DNA of 45,149 bases from Pseudomonadota bacterium (GTDB lineage: Bacteria > Desulfobacterota > Desulfovibrionia > Desulfovibrionales > Desulfovibrionaceae), in the NCBI GenBank assembly GCA_023411815.1, contig JAEYOJ010000047.1, positions 1 through 45,149 of the forward strand. Reading direction: 5' to 3'. How positions within the stretch are numbered: the stretch's first letter is position 1; each line of letters begins with the position of its first letter. Positions 1 to 7,103 of the stretch are shown in pieces. Position numbers and translations under genes: made by a program. The notes under the pieces were generated by a model, which saw only the letters and a program-made list of their open reading frames with translations, ran no database searches and was not told the origin of the DNA.

Positions 1-47
1 CGGAACCTGGCGGTTTCGCCGTACTCGTGCAGCAGCATCGCCTTCAT
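1..47 (-). CDS. Zinc-type alcohol dehydrogenase/quinone oxidoreductase, N-terminal fragment
   Basis: Only the first 15 codons are inside the window; the gene runs off the left edge. On the minus strand an ATG at 47 follows a good Shine-Dalgarno (AGGAGAC, complement of 54-60), and the peptide reads MKAMLLHEYGETARF. That opening is typical of medium-chain zinc-dependent alcohol dehydrogenases and related NAD(P)H:quinone oxidoreductases, where this strand starts the GroES-like catalytic domain. The gene is divergent from the HDOD gene at 235. The assignment rests on 15 residues, so the family is likely but the substrate cannot be stated. Confidence 0.5.
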   Translation of the reverse strand, partial: MKAMLLHEYGETARF

Positions 48-234
48 GGGCACGTCTCCTGGTTCAGGGTTGGTCATGCATAGCACGCCGCCGCGTCCGT
101 GGGAACCGAGGCCGGGTTCCGCGCATCCGCCTTCTTGCGTCTCGCGCGCTTGTGTGTTCTAGGATAGGCGGGAGCTCGCCCATGCAGCCCATGAGTACGG
201 CCTTGGCGGCGTGCAGGGGAGAGAGGAGACGAGC

Positions 235-1422
235 ATGAGCCAGACCTTTTCCGACTGCGCCAAGAAGGATCCCGTGGATTTCCTGTCGCGCGTGGAGCAG
301 GGCCAGGGGCTGCCGGAACTGCGGCCCACGACCCGCGAGCTGATCGACCTCTTCTGGAGGCAGGGAGCCAGGGCTCGGGACCTGACCGCCATCCTGGATT
401 CGGATCAGCAGCTTTCCAGGTCCATGGTGGACACCTCCAACCGCAAGTACTTCCAAGGCCTGTTCGTGGCTGCAACGTCGCGCCAGGCCGTGGCCCGCAT
501 GGGCTTCCGCTTCAGCAAGGCCATGGCCCTGGTGACTTCCCTGGGCATGGACCTGCAGCCGCTCATGGCGGGCAGCAGCATGCGCAACGACTTCGCCACC
601 AGGGCCATGTGCCTGGCCGTGACAGCGCGCGAGCTGGAGGATTACGCGCGCTGCATCGACAAGGAAGAGGCCCTGGTGCTGGGCTTTGTCTGGGGCGTGG
701 GCGACCTGCTCTGGAAACCGCTGGTGGGCGGCCATCCCCAGGACGCCTGCCCCCTGGACTTGGCTTCCCTGGACGAGTGCCTGCGCCGGGAGCGCCTGCA
801 GGCCGGCATCGACCACCTGCAGCTCGCGGCCTCGGCCCTGCGCTACTGGGGCTTTCCCCCGCGCGCTACGGCCTGCCTGATGTGCGCCGAGGAGGCCGGA
901 CCCGAGGCGGCGTCCCTGCGCGCCTGCTGCGAGATCGCGGACCTGTTCACCAGGCTGCTCTTCTCCGGCTTTCAGGACGTGTACTCGGTCTTTTCCAAGG
1001 GCCGCGAGCACTTCGACCTGGGGGCCGACGAGTTGGGCGACGTCCTGCTCACCAGCCTGGGCGAGCTGGCCCGCATGACCGAGACGCTCATCATCGACCT
1101 GGACCTGCAGTCCGGGTTGCGCGAGCTGCTGCGCAAATCCAGCCGCTCCATGGGCAAGCTGTCCGCCAAACCGGTTCCCGTGGACGGGCTGCCGGCCTTC
1201 GAGAGCCTGGCCCAGGCCCACGACTTCAGGTCCGAACAGGTCCTGGAGGCCGTTGCCCACGAGGTGCGCAACCCGCTCATGGCCGTGGCCGGCTTTGCCC
1301 GCAAGCTCGTGGCCACGGTCAACCCGACCTCGCGCGAGAGCGAGTACGCCCAGGTAATCCTGGAGGAAGGCCAGCGCCTGGAGGCGGCCCTGGCGAGGAT
1401 GCACGGCGGGCTGAGACCCTGA
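235..1422 (+). CDS. HDOD-domain protein ending in an orphan HisKA H-box
   Basis: A 395-residue protein with an HDOD-like N-terminal region (about 10-290), containing the family's ILDSDQQLSRSMVDTSN and LG-helix patterns. The place where true HD domains carry a GLLHDIG-type motif reads GFVWGVGD, so it is non-catalytic, as expected of HDOD. Residues of about 335-390 form a HisKA dimerisation helix with a clear H-box (VAHEVRNPLMAVAGFARKL). The protein stops about 50 residues after the H-box, so the HATPase_c kinase domain is absent and it cannot autophosphorylate alone. I chose the ATG at 235 because AGGAGA lies at 223-228; an upstream GTG at 211 lacks a good ribosome site. No kinase or response regulator is adjacent. 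It could be a phosphotransfer or dimerisation partner, or a truncated kinase. Confidence 0.8.
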   Translation: MSQTFSDCAKKDPVDFLSRVEQGQGLPELRPTTRELIDLFWRQGARARDLTAILDSDQQLSRSMVDTSNRKYFQGLFVAATSRQAVARMGFRFSKAMALVTSLGMDLQPLMAGSSMRNDFATRAMCLAVTARELEDYARCIDKEEALVLGFVWGVGDLLWKPLVGGHPQDACPLDLASLDECLRRERLQAGIDHLQLAASALRYWGFPPRATACLMCAEEAGPEAASLRACCEIADLFTRLLFSGFQDVYSVFSKGREHFDLGADELGDVLLTSLGELARMTETLIIDLDLQSGLRELLRKSSRSMGKLSAKPVPVDGLPAFESLAQAHDFRSEQVLEAVAHEVRNPLMAVAGFARKLVATVNPTSRESEYAQVILEEGQRLEAALARMHGGLRP

Positions 1423-1509
1423 TGTCATGGTCCGCGGACCTGGACCAGCCTCCCGGACCGGTATTCCCGTAACGCGACATCGACCTTGCGCGGCATCCGG
1501 CCGCGCCCG

Positions 1510-1538
1510 TTTACCTGCCGCGGCTTTTGGCTTATGCA
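1510..1538 (+). promoter_or_regulatory. Possible promoter of the phosphofructokinase gene
   Basis: TTTACC (1510-1515) and TATGCA (1533-1538) are separated by 17 bases and lie about 70 bases before the phosphofructokinase start. The -35 match is fair and the -10 is poor (3 of 6), so this is a weak candidate. Confidence 0.22.
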
Positions 1539-1608
1539 GACGCGAAAGCGCCATGCAGACGGCGCCGTTTCATCCGCACGCCATATATCCGACTTTCGAG
1601 GAGAGCAT

Positions 1609-2940
1609 ATGAACACGACGTCCTCCGCCTGGGACACGCTGGCCATTCAGTCCCTGGGCGAGTGCAAGGTCGCCAACCCGCTGCCTTACTGCCGCTTCGT
1701 TTCCGACGCCACGCTCCTGCGCATGAACGTGCCCGAGGAGGACCTGCCCGAGCCCACGGAGGACCTCGTCTACTGCGACTTCCAGATGGCCGGGCCGCGC
1801 GAGAAGATCTACTTCGATCCCTCCAAGGTGAAGTGCGCCATAGTGACCTGCGGCGGCCTGTGCCCGGGCATCAACGACGTGATCCGCTCCATCGTCATGG
1901 AGGGCTTCCACCACTACAACATCGCCTCCTGCGTGGGCATCCGCTACGGCCTGCAGGGCTTCATCCCCAAATTCCACCACGACGTCATGGAACTGACCCC
2001 GCGCAGCGTGGCCGACATCCACCAGTTCGGCGGCACCATCCTGGGCTCCTCGCGCGGCCATCAGCCCGTGGACGAGATCGTGGACGCCCTGGAGCGCATG
2101 AACGTGAACATCCTGTTCGTCATCGGCGGCGACGGCACCATGCGCGCTGCCAAGGCCATCCAGAAGGAAGTGGCCGCCAGGGGGCGCAAGATCGGCGTCA
2201 TCGGCATCCCCAAGACCATCGACAACGACATCAACTTCGTGTCCAAGTCCTTCGGCTTCGACACGGCCGTGGAAAAGGCCACCGAGGCCATCGAATGCGC
2301 GCACACCGAGGCCGTGGGCGCCTACAACGGCATCGGCCTGGTGAAGCTCATGGGCCGCGAGTCGGGCTTCATCGCCGCGCAGTCCGTGCTGGCCCTCAAG
2401 GAGGTCAACTTCGTGCTCGTGCCCGAGCAGCGCTTCGAGTTCGAGGGCGAGAACGGCCTGCTGCCGGCCCTGGAGGCGCGCCTCAAGTCCCGCAAGCACG
2501 CTGTCATCGTGGCCGCCGAGGGCGCGGGCCAGGACCACACGGGCCAGAGCGGCGACAAGGACGCCTCGGGCAACGTGAAGCTCGGCGACATCAGCGACGT
2601 GCTCATGGCGCGCATCAAGGGCTACTTCGCCAAGCGCGACATGCCCATCACCATCAAGTACATCGACCCGAGCTACATCATCCGCTCGGTGCCGGCCAAC
2701 TCCAATGACCGCGTCTACTGCGGCTTCCTGGGCCAGCACGCCATGCACGCGGCCATGGCCGGCAAGACCGGCATGGTCGTCAGCCGCATGCAGGACCGCT
2801 ACGTGCACCTGCCCATGGATCTGGTCACGGACAAGCGCAAGCGGCTCAACGTGCGCTCGGACTACTGGCGCAGCGTGCTGGAGTCCACGGGCCAGGACCC
2901 GTTCACCAACGTCTTCCGCGACCAGACCTGCCTGAGTTGA
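1609..2940 (+). CDS. pfkA: 6-phosphofructokinase, TP0108/plant-like type
   Basis: A 443-residue phosphofructokinase, longer than the roughly 320-residue E. coli enzyme and similar in size to the TP0108 and plant group. It phosphorylates fructose 6-phosphate in cytosolic glycolysis. Visible motifs are GGLCPGIND (82-90, phosphoryl-donor loop), GGDGT (173-177), IPKTIDNDI (200-208, catalytic Asp region), SFGFDTA and LMGRESGFIA. Glycine in GGDGT is the signature of ATP users; pyrophosphate users normally have GGDD. The PKTIDND lysine is shared with plant ATP-PFKs. ATP is therefore the better guess for the donor, but this group has been mis-assigned before and only assay settles it. The ATG at 1609 follows CGAGGAGAG. 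It stands alone upstream of tRNA-Ala. A PFK-2/FBPase-2 homologue at 28663 could supply an allosteric effector. Confidence 0.93.
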   Translation: MNTTSSAWDTLAIQSLGECKVANPLPYCRFVSDATLLRMNVPEEDLPEPTEDLVYCDFQMAGPREKIYFDPSKVKCAIVTCGGLCPGINDVIRSIVMEGFHHYNIASCVGIRYGLQGFIPKFHHDVMELTPRSVADIHQFGGTILGSSRGHQPVDEIVDALERMNVNILFVIGGDGTMRAAKAIQKEVAARGRKIGVIGIPKTIDNDINFVSKSFGFDTAVEKATEAIECAHTEAVGAYNGIGLVKLMGRESGFIAAQSVLALKEVNFVLVPEQRFEFEGENGLLPALEARLKSRKHAVIVAAEGAGQDHTGQSGDKDASGNVKLGDISDVLMARIKGYFAKRDMPITIKYIDPSYIIRSVPANSNDRVYCGFLGQHAMHAAMAGKTGMVVSRMQDRYVHLPMDLVTDKRKRLNVRSDYWRSVLESTGQDPFTNVFRDQTCLS

Positions 2941-2974
2941 GGCAGGGAAATCGCGTGCGCGGCTCACGGCGCTG

Positions 2975-3003
2975 TTGACAGCACTCCGGCTTTGCGACAT
3001 ATT
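2975..3003 (+). promoter_or_regulatory. Promoter of tRNA-Ala
   Basis: A perfect -35 box TTGACA (2975-2980) is followed after 17 bases by CATATT (2998-3003, 4 of 6 matches to TATAAT). It ends 12 bases before the first base of the tRNA, the right distance for tRNA transcription. Confidence 0.7.
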
Positions 3004-3015
3004 GCCACACCGCAT

Positions 3016-3091
<76 letters not shown>

Positions 3092-3102
3092 GTGAAACCG
3101 AC

Positions 3103-3140
3103 AGAGGCCCTCAAGTAACTGCTTGAGGGCCTCTTTTTTT
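3103..3140 (+). terminator. Intrinsic terminator of tRNA-Ala
   Basis: A perfect 13-bp stem (3103-3115 with 3122-3134) with a six-base loop is followed by a run of seven T. It lies 12 bases after the tRNA. On the other strand it lies beyond the stop of the DUF169 gene and may serve that too. Confidence 0.93.
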
Positions 3141-3189
3141 GCCTGACGGCGGATTTGGAGATCAGGTTCGGTTGCTCCCGGCGGGATTC

Positions 3190-4035
3190 CTACTCGGCTT
3201 CTCCCCAGGCCTTTGCGCTGCGCTCCACCTTCTTGCGCACGTTCTTCCAGTCCGTATCGTGATTGAACATGGACTGCGGCAGGGCGGACAGCATCTTCCC
3301 GTAGAGGCTCCAGGGCACAGTGAAAGTCAGCTCGTCGGTTTTCATGAACTTTCTGGCCGAGGGGTCGAACCCGCCGATGACGGCTTTTTCCAATCCCCGC
3401 TCCTTGTAGTAGAGAGGCCAGGAGACCATGTTGGTACAGCCCGCGCCAAAGGGGGAGACCACGCATTCCATGTCGCCCGTGGTGAAAATCGCGTGGGTGT
3501 AGAGGCCGCTCAACACCTCGGGACGGGCGAAGAAGATGACGAACTCCGGCTCCTTTCCTTCGTTGAACTGGGACAGCGGCTTGAAGATGCAGTACTTGGC
3601 CGGGGCCTTGCGGGGGTTCACCTCGAGCATGAACTTCCGCATGGCCTCGGGATCTGGCATGTATCGCTCGCCGTGCAAGGGCGTGCCGTCGAACCCCGTG
3701 GATACGTAATGCTCGATGAACCTGAGGTGGGGCTTCATCATCGAGCAGTAGTACGCGCCACCAACGCATCCGTATTCCTCAGTGGATATGAAGGCCGCGC
3801 CGTGTTTCTTCCTGGCCAGCCAGACGTTGCCCATGACGCAGGAGAACGACTTCATGACCTTCTGCATGTCCAACTCGCCCTGGTCCTCCAGCTCGCGTGA
3901 AATGGGCACCCCCACCTTCGGGCCATAGGCGTTCTCCGGTTTGGTGTCGTCGTAATGGACGCCGAAGGGCTCTTCGCTGGAGCCGAGGTATTGCAGCAGC
4001 TTAGTGGTGTCTTCAAGCGTGGACTGCATCGTCAT
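3190..4035 (-). CDS. DUF169 family protein
   Basis: A 281-residue protein resembling the DUF169 (COG2043) family of anaerobic bacteria and archaea, whose biochemical role is unknown. Features include the N-terminal PFGVHYDD block, a Cys-containing central stretch (FSCVMGNVWLARKKHG, then EEYGCVGGAYYC) and the late segment ECVVSPFGAGCTNMVSWP, which holds conserved cysteines. No signal peptide or membrane segment is seen, so it is cytosolic. The start has GGGGGA 6 bases upstream; a second ATG two codons later is possible. It is divergent from a LysR-type regulator with 226 bases between them, which suggests that regulator controls it. Family assignment is firm, function is not. Confidence 0.88.
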   Translation of the reverse strand: MTMQSTLEDTTKLLQYLGSSEEPFGVHYDDTKPENAYGPKVGVPISRELEDQGELDMQKVMKSFSCVMGNVWLARKKHGAAFISTEEYGCVGGAYYCSMMKPHLRFIEHYVSTGFDGTPLHGERYMPDPEAMRKFMLEVNPRKAPAKYCIFKPLSQFNEGKEPEFVIFFARPEVLSGLYTHAIFTTGDMECVVSPFGAGCTNMVSWPLYYKERGLEKAVIGGFDPSARKFMKTDELTFTVPWSLYGKMLSALPQSMFNHDTDWKNVRKKVERSAKAWGEAE

Positions 4036-4261
4036 GGTCTTTCCCCCTGCTTTGGTTTCCGATTGCCACGGACCGCAATCATCCGCTTATGCCGAACGTG
4101 CCGGGCGGGACGTGTTCCGCCTGCGGCCAGCCGGAGCCGGTTACCCGGGCGCATGGCCGAAACTTGGCCATGTCGACTGCGCGTGTTGCGGTCCGCTTTG
4201 TCTTTTCATATCATGCTCAGTAGTGAGATAAATACGCTGAATGGAAAACTCTGTTCCCTAA

Positions 4262-5158
4262 ATGGGCATAATGATGCTGGACTTTCTCAACGACATCCCG
4301 CTCCTGGTGGAAGTGGCCCGGCAGAAAAGCTTCACCAAGGCGGCTGATATTCTGGGGATTGGCGCTTCGACGCTCTCCAGGCGCATCAAGCTGCTGGAGG
4401 AGCGGATGGGGGTGCTCCTCTTCTACCGCGACACCCGCAACGTCGAGCCGACGGACAACGGCGCGTTGCTGCTCGAGCGGTGCGAGTTCATCCTCGAGGA
4501 GGCGCGCAAGGCCTATGACTCCGTGGTCATGATCATGCAGAGGCCTTCGGGGTTGCTCCGCATCTGCACGTTCCGGGATTTTTACGACAGCTATCTGAGA
4601 GCGGCGTTGATCGATTTCGCCGCCACGTGGCCGGACATCCAGATCGCGCTGACGTTCGCGGAGCATCAGGTGGACATGCGCACGGACCCCTACGACGTGG
4701 CCTTCCTCATCGGGCCCTCCATCGCCCCGCCGCTCGTGGCGAGGAAGCTGCTGACCATCGAGCCGTTTCTCTACGCCTCGCCCCGATTGTTCGAGCGCTA
4801 CCCCATGCCCGTGGAGCCCAAGGATCTGCATCAGCTGCCCTGCATCGTCCTCGAGCGTTTCGGACGTCGCTGGCCCATGTATGACGGCAAGAGGCAGGTT
4901 ACGGTCGACGTACAGCCCAGCTACACCTTCAGCTCCGTGGAGATGTGCCGCGATTTCGCCCTGGCCGGGCATGGCGTAGCCCTGCTCCGAGGTCTTACGG
5001 CCGCCCCGGACGAGAAGGAGGGGCGCCTGGTGCGGGTGCTCCCGCAGTGGAGCGGCGGCTTCGAGCACGACGTGAATCTGGTGACGGGCTCCGGCCAGCT
5101 TCCCCGGAGGGTACGCCTGTTCGTGGACCACATTCAGGCGCTCTTCGCCTCACTGTGA
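4262..5158 (+). CDS. LysR-type transcriptional regulator
   Basis: A 298-residue LysR-family regulator. Residues of about 5-63 hold the winged helix-turn-helix (SFTKAADILGIGASTLSRRI, LEERMGVLLFYRDTR), and residues of about 90-298 hold the periplasmic-binding-like effector domain. The ATG at 4262 has no clear Shine-Dalgarno; ATGs at 4271 and 4274 are alternatives. By the usual LysR arrangement it should regulate the divergent DUF169 gene and itself. The intergenic region contains the short inverted repeat CTCAgtagTGAG (4215-4226) inside a wider TATC...GATA context, a weak binding-site candidate. The effector is unknown. Confidence 0.9.
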   Translation: MGIMMLDFLNDIPLLVEVARQKSFTKAADILGIGASTLSRRIKLLEERMGVLLFYRDTRNVEPTDNGALLLERCEFILEEARKAYDSVVMIMQRPSGLLRICTFRDFYDSYLRAALIDFAATWPDIQIALTFAEHQVDMRTDPYDVAFLIGPSIAPPLVARKLLTIEPFLYASPRLFERYPMPVEPKDLHQLPCIVLERFGRRWPMYDGKRQVTVDVQPSYTFSSVEMCRDFALAGHGVALLRGLTAAPDEKEGRLVRVLPQWSGGFEHDVNLVTGSGQLPRRVRLFVDHIQALFASL

Positions 5159-5203
5159 CCGCCGCTTGGGTCGTCGGCTCGCCCCGCTCCTTGTGTCGAC
5201 ATG

Positions 5204-5238
5204 AGGCCCGGCCAGCAAAAGCTGACCGGCCTTTTCTT
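5204..5238 (+). terminator. Intrinsic terminator after LysR gene
   Basis: The stem AGGCC(C)GGCCAGC pairs with GCTGACCGGCCT, with one bulged C, one G-T pair and an AAAA loop, followed by TTTTCTTT. The right arm and part of the left arm are nearly identical to the terminator at 7027-7059. Confidence 0.85.
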
Positions 5239-5288
5239 TATGGTGAGCCTGCCGGTGAGCCGGGTATTATCACTTGCTGGAGGAGCAG

Positions 5289-5375
5289 ATGGCGCGATCC
5301 GCCCCTTCAAAACCGGCCCTATCAGATGGTGGATGGATGGCTCTGAAGGTGACCGGGATCAATCTTTATAAATAG
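5289..5375 (+). CDS. Possible 28-residue small ORF
   Basis: ATG at 5289 is preceded by a strong GGAGGAG at 5279-5285 with 5-base spacing, and the frame runs 28 codons to TAG at 5373-5375. The peptide begins MARSAPSKPAL and ends VTGINLYK. It overlaps the last 10 bases of the convergent flavodoxin-ferredoxin gene. No family is recognised, and a good ribosome site in GC-rich DNA can arise by chance. Confidence 0.2.
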   Translation: MARSAPSKPALSDGGWMALKVTGINLYK

Positions 5376-6166
5376 TTCTCAGGCCTTTTTGGCTCCTTGA
5401 AAAGCGTATTGAGCCTCTTCGCGGCATCCATTACCGGACTCGGCTTCATGGTCCTGGCGCTTTGGGGGCAAATCTTGATGCATGCGCAGCAGGTGATGCA
5501 CTTCTCCATGTCGATCATCGCGCTGTCTTGCGCGTCGATGGCTCCCACGGGGCATGTCTCCGCGCATACGCCGCATTGCGAGCATTGGTCGCTCACGGCT
5601 ATGAAATCCACGCTCCACAGCTTCGTGCTGCCCCTGTAGGGATAAACTCCTGGGACAGGCACATCCTGGATTTGCGAGGCCGAGGCGATGGACTGTAGTT
5701 TCTCGCGTACTTTCCACCCAAACCGTTCCGCATGGTTCAAATCGTCCGGGTTGGGACGCCCATGCGCCACCGGCGTCTCGGAGCTGGAGAACGAGTGTTC
5801 CCCGATATATGCCGCACAGGCGATGGGCACGCAACCGCGTTGCGTTACGATGTTCTTCAGTTCTAGCAGCGCATTGTCGTATACGCGGTTGCCATAGACG
5901 ACAACGCAGACCGCAGGGGTATTGCGGGCCTGGATCGCATTCAGCCATTCAACAACTATTTCCGGCACCCTGCCCATGTAGACGGGAACTCCGATCATGA
6001 GCAGATCGTTTTCAGCGGCAAGCAGCGGCTGTCTCCTTGCGCCGGGATTGGTGATATCGATCAATTCCGTGCTGCTTGGATCAATGCCGCGCGCGATGCC
6101 TTGAACAACTCTTTTCGTTGTTCCAGTCGGTGAGAAGAAAGCCAGCTTCAAAGAGTCTATTTTCAT
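5366..6166 (-). CDS. EFR1-type flavodoxin-ferredoxin electron transfer protein
   Basis: A 266-residue fusion of an N-terminal flavodoxin-like domain (about 1-165) and a C-terminal bis-[4Fe-4S] ferredoxin domain (about 190-240). The FMN phosphate loop reads FFSPTGTTK (10-18). The two clusters are C195/C198/C201/C205 and C223/C226/C229/C233, each followed by proline, as in clostridial ferredoxins. Such proteins are thought to shuttle electrons from ferredoxin to partner redox enzymes in anaerobes; the partner here is unknown. I start at the ATG at 6166, which has GGAG 8 bases upstream, rather than an earlier TTG at 6193. It is divergent from a TetR regulator, which probably controls it. The DNA here is a little AT-richer than its neighbours. 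Confidence 0.9.
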   Translation of the reverse strand: MKIDSLKLAFFSPTGTTKRVVQGIARGIDPSSTELIDITNPGARRQPLLAAENDLLMIGVPVYMGRVPEIVVEWLNAIQARNTPAVCVVVYGNRVYDNALLELKNIVTQRGCVPIACAAYIGEHSFSSSETPVAHGRPNPDDLNHAERFGWKVREKLQSIASASQIQDVPVPGVYPYRGSTKLWSVDFIAVSDQCSQCGVCAETCPVGAIDAQDSAMIDMEKCITCCACIKICPQSARTMKPSPVMDAAKRLNTLFKEPKRPENYL

Positions 6167-6278
6167 TTCATATACTCCATCAATTACGCACAAGTCTTAC
6201 AAACAGTACCTTATCTATTTTAGCCCTTTCATCTTTTTTCGCGGTCTACGGATGAGCGGAAACTCACTCTCAATATGA

Positions 6279-6296
6279 TTACTTTACAAAGCGTAA
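6279..6296. promoter_or_regulatory. Candidate TetR operator, TTAC-N10-GTAA
   Basis: An imperfect palindrome with TTAC at 6279-6282 and GTAA at 6293-6296 sits between the divergent flavodoxin-ferredoxin and TetR genes. Its size and layout suit a TetR dimer. Only five base pairs are symmetric, so this is a modest candidate. Confidence 0.3.
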
Positions 6297-6358
6297 CGAA
6301 ACTTGCCAGTCCACGTCAAGCATGGCAAAAGCATGTGCACGGAGGACAGAGGCGAAAC

Positions 6359-6943
6359 ATGGCCAAGGCGAAAGTCGGACGCCCCAGAAGCGAGAAGTCG
6401 CGGGAGGCGATACTCAAAGCGACCCATGACCTGCTGACCGAAGGGAGTGGGGCGGGGTTGACCGTCGAGGCCATCGCAAGGCGGGCAGAGGTCGGCAGGC
6501 CGACCATCTACCGCTGGTGGCCCACGGTGGCGGATATCGTGCTGGAAGCGGTCCTGCGCCAAGCCGACAAGGACATCGCCGTACCCTCTTGCGAGTCCTT
6601 GCGCGAGACGCTGCAGGGATTTCTGAGGCAATCCATGCAGGCCACCGATTGGGGCGGCGTCCATCTGCGTTTCCTCATGGCGCATGCGCAAAGGGACGAA
6701 GAGTTTCGGGAGAGGTTCAGGGATAATTTCGTAGCTAAGCGGCGCGCGTTGCTGCGCTCGATTTTTGAGCAGGCTGTGGAGCGCGGGCAGATCGGATCGG
6801 AGCCTAACCTGGACTTGCTGGTGGACATTGTTTTCGGCGCCATGTGGTATCGCCTGCTCGTCGGCCACGCTCCCCTGGACGAGTCCTTGGCGGATGAATT
6901 GACCGAGGCGGCCGTCAGGCTGGTTCGGGCGGATCTTGAGTGA
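6359..6943 (+). CDS. TetR/AcrR family transcriptional regulator
   Basis: A 194-residue TetR-family repressor. The N-terminal arm is GRPRSEKSREAILKAT and the helix-turn-helix is LTVEAIARRAEVGRPTIYRWW (about 35-55), typical of a TetR group that carries a large C-terminal ligand domain. The ATG at 6359 is preceded by GGAGGACAGAGG; an upstream ATG at 6275 would add 28 residues unlike the family. It is divergent from the flavodoxin-ferredoxin gene, and by family habit should repress that gene and itself until an unknown ligand binds. Confidence 0.92.
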   Translation: MAKAKVGRPRSEKSREAILKATHDLLTEGSGAGLTVEAIARRAEVGRPTIYRWWPTVADIVLEAVLRQADKDIAVPSCESLRETLQGFLRQSMQATDWGGVHLRFLMAHAQRDEEFRERFRDNFVAKRRALLRSIFEQAVERGQIGSEPNLDLLVDIVFGAMWYRLLVGHAPLDESLADELTEAAVRLVRADLE

Positions 6944-7026
6944 CAGCGCGGCAATTCCTGCACCGCGACGAAAGACAAGTTGTTCATGCTCGATTGAGGG
7001 GCAGAGAGTCTGTTCCCAGACCACAC

Positions 7027-7059
7027 AAAGGCCGGCCAGCATTCCGCTGACCGGCCTTT
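7027..7059. terminator. Bidirectional terminator between TetR and RND genes
   Basis: A 14-bp stem (7027-7040 with 7046-7059) with one G-T pair and a five-base loop has A-rich and T-rich flanks, so it can serve the convergent TetR and RND genes. Most of the stem is shared with the terminator at 5204-5238. Confidence 0.85.
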
Positions 7060-7103
7060 CCTTTCATCCATAAGGGCTGTTCGCCCTTATGTTCTTCTCT
7101 TTT

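Noticed and set aside
1429..1440. The palindrome GGTCCGCGGACC after the HDOD gene
   Set aside because: Short GC palindromes are frequent in DNA of this composition and no T-run or regulator supports a role.
64..1554. A 496-codon minus-strand frame over the HDOD gene
   Set aside because: It is antisense to a gene with a good ribosome site and recognisable domains, and has no similarity to a known protein.
3139..3900. A 253-codon plus-strand frame opposite the DUF169 gene
   Set aside because: It starts inside the terminator's downstream region and is antisense to a clear family member.
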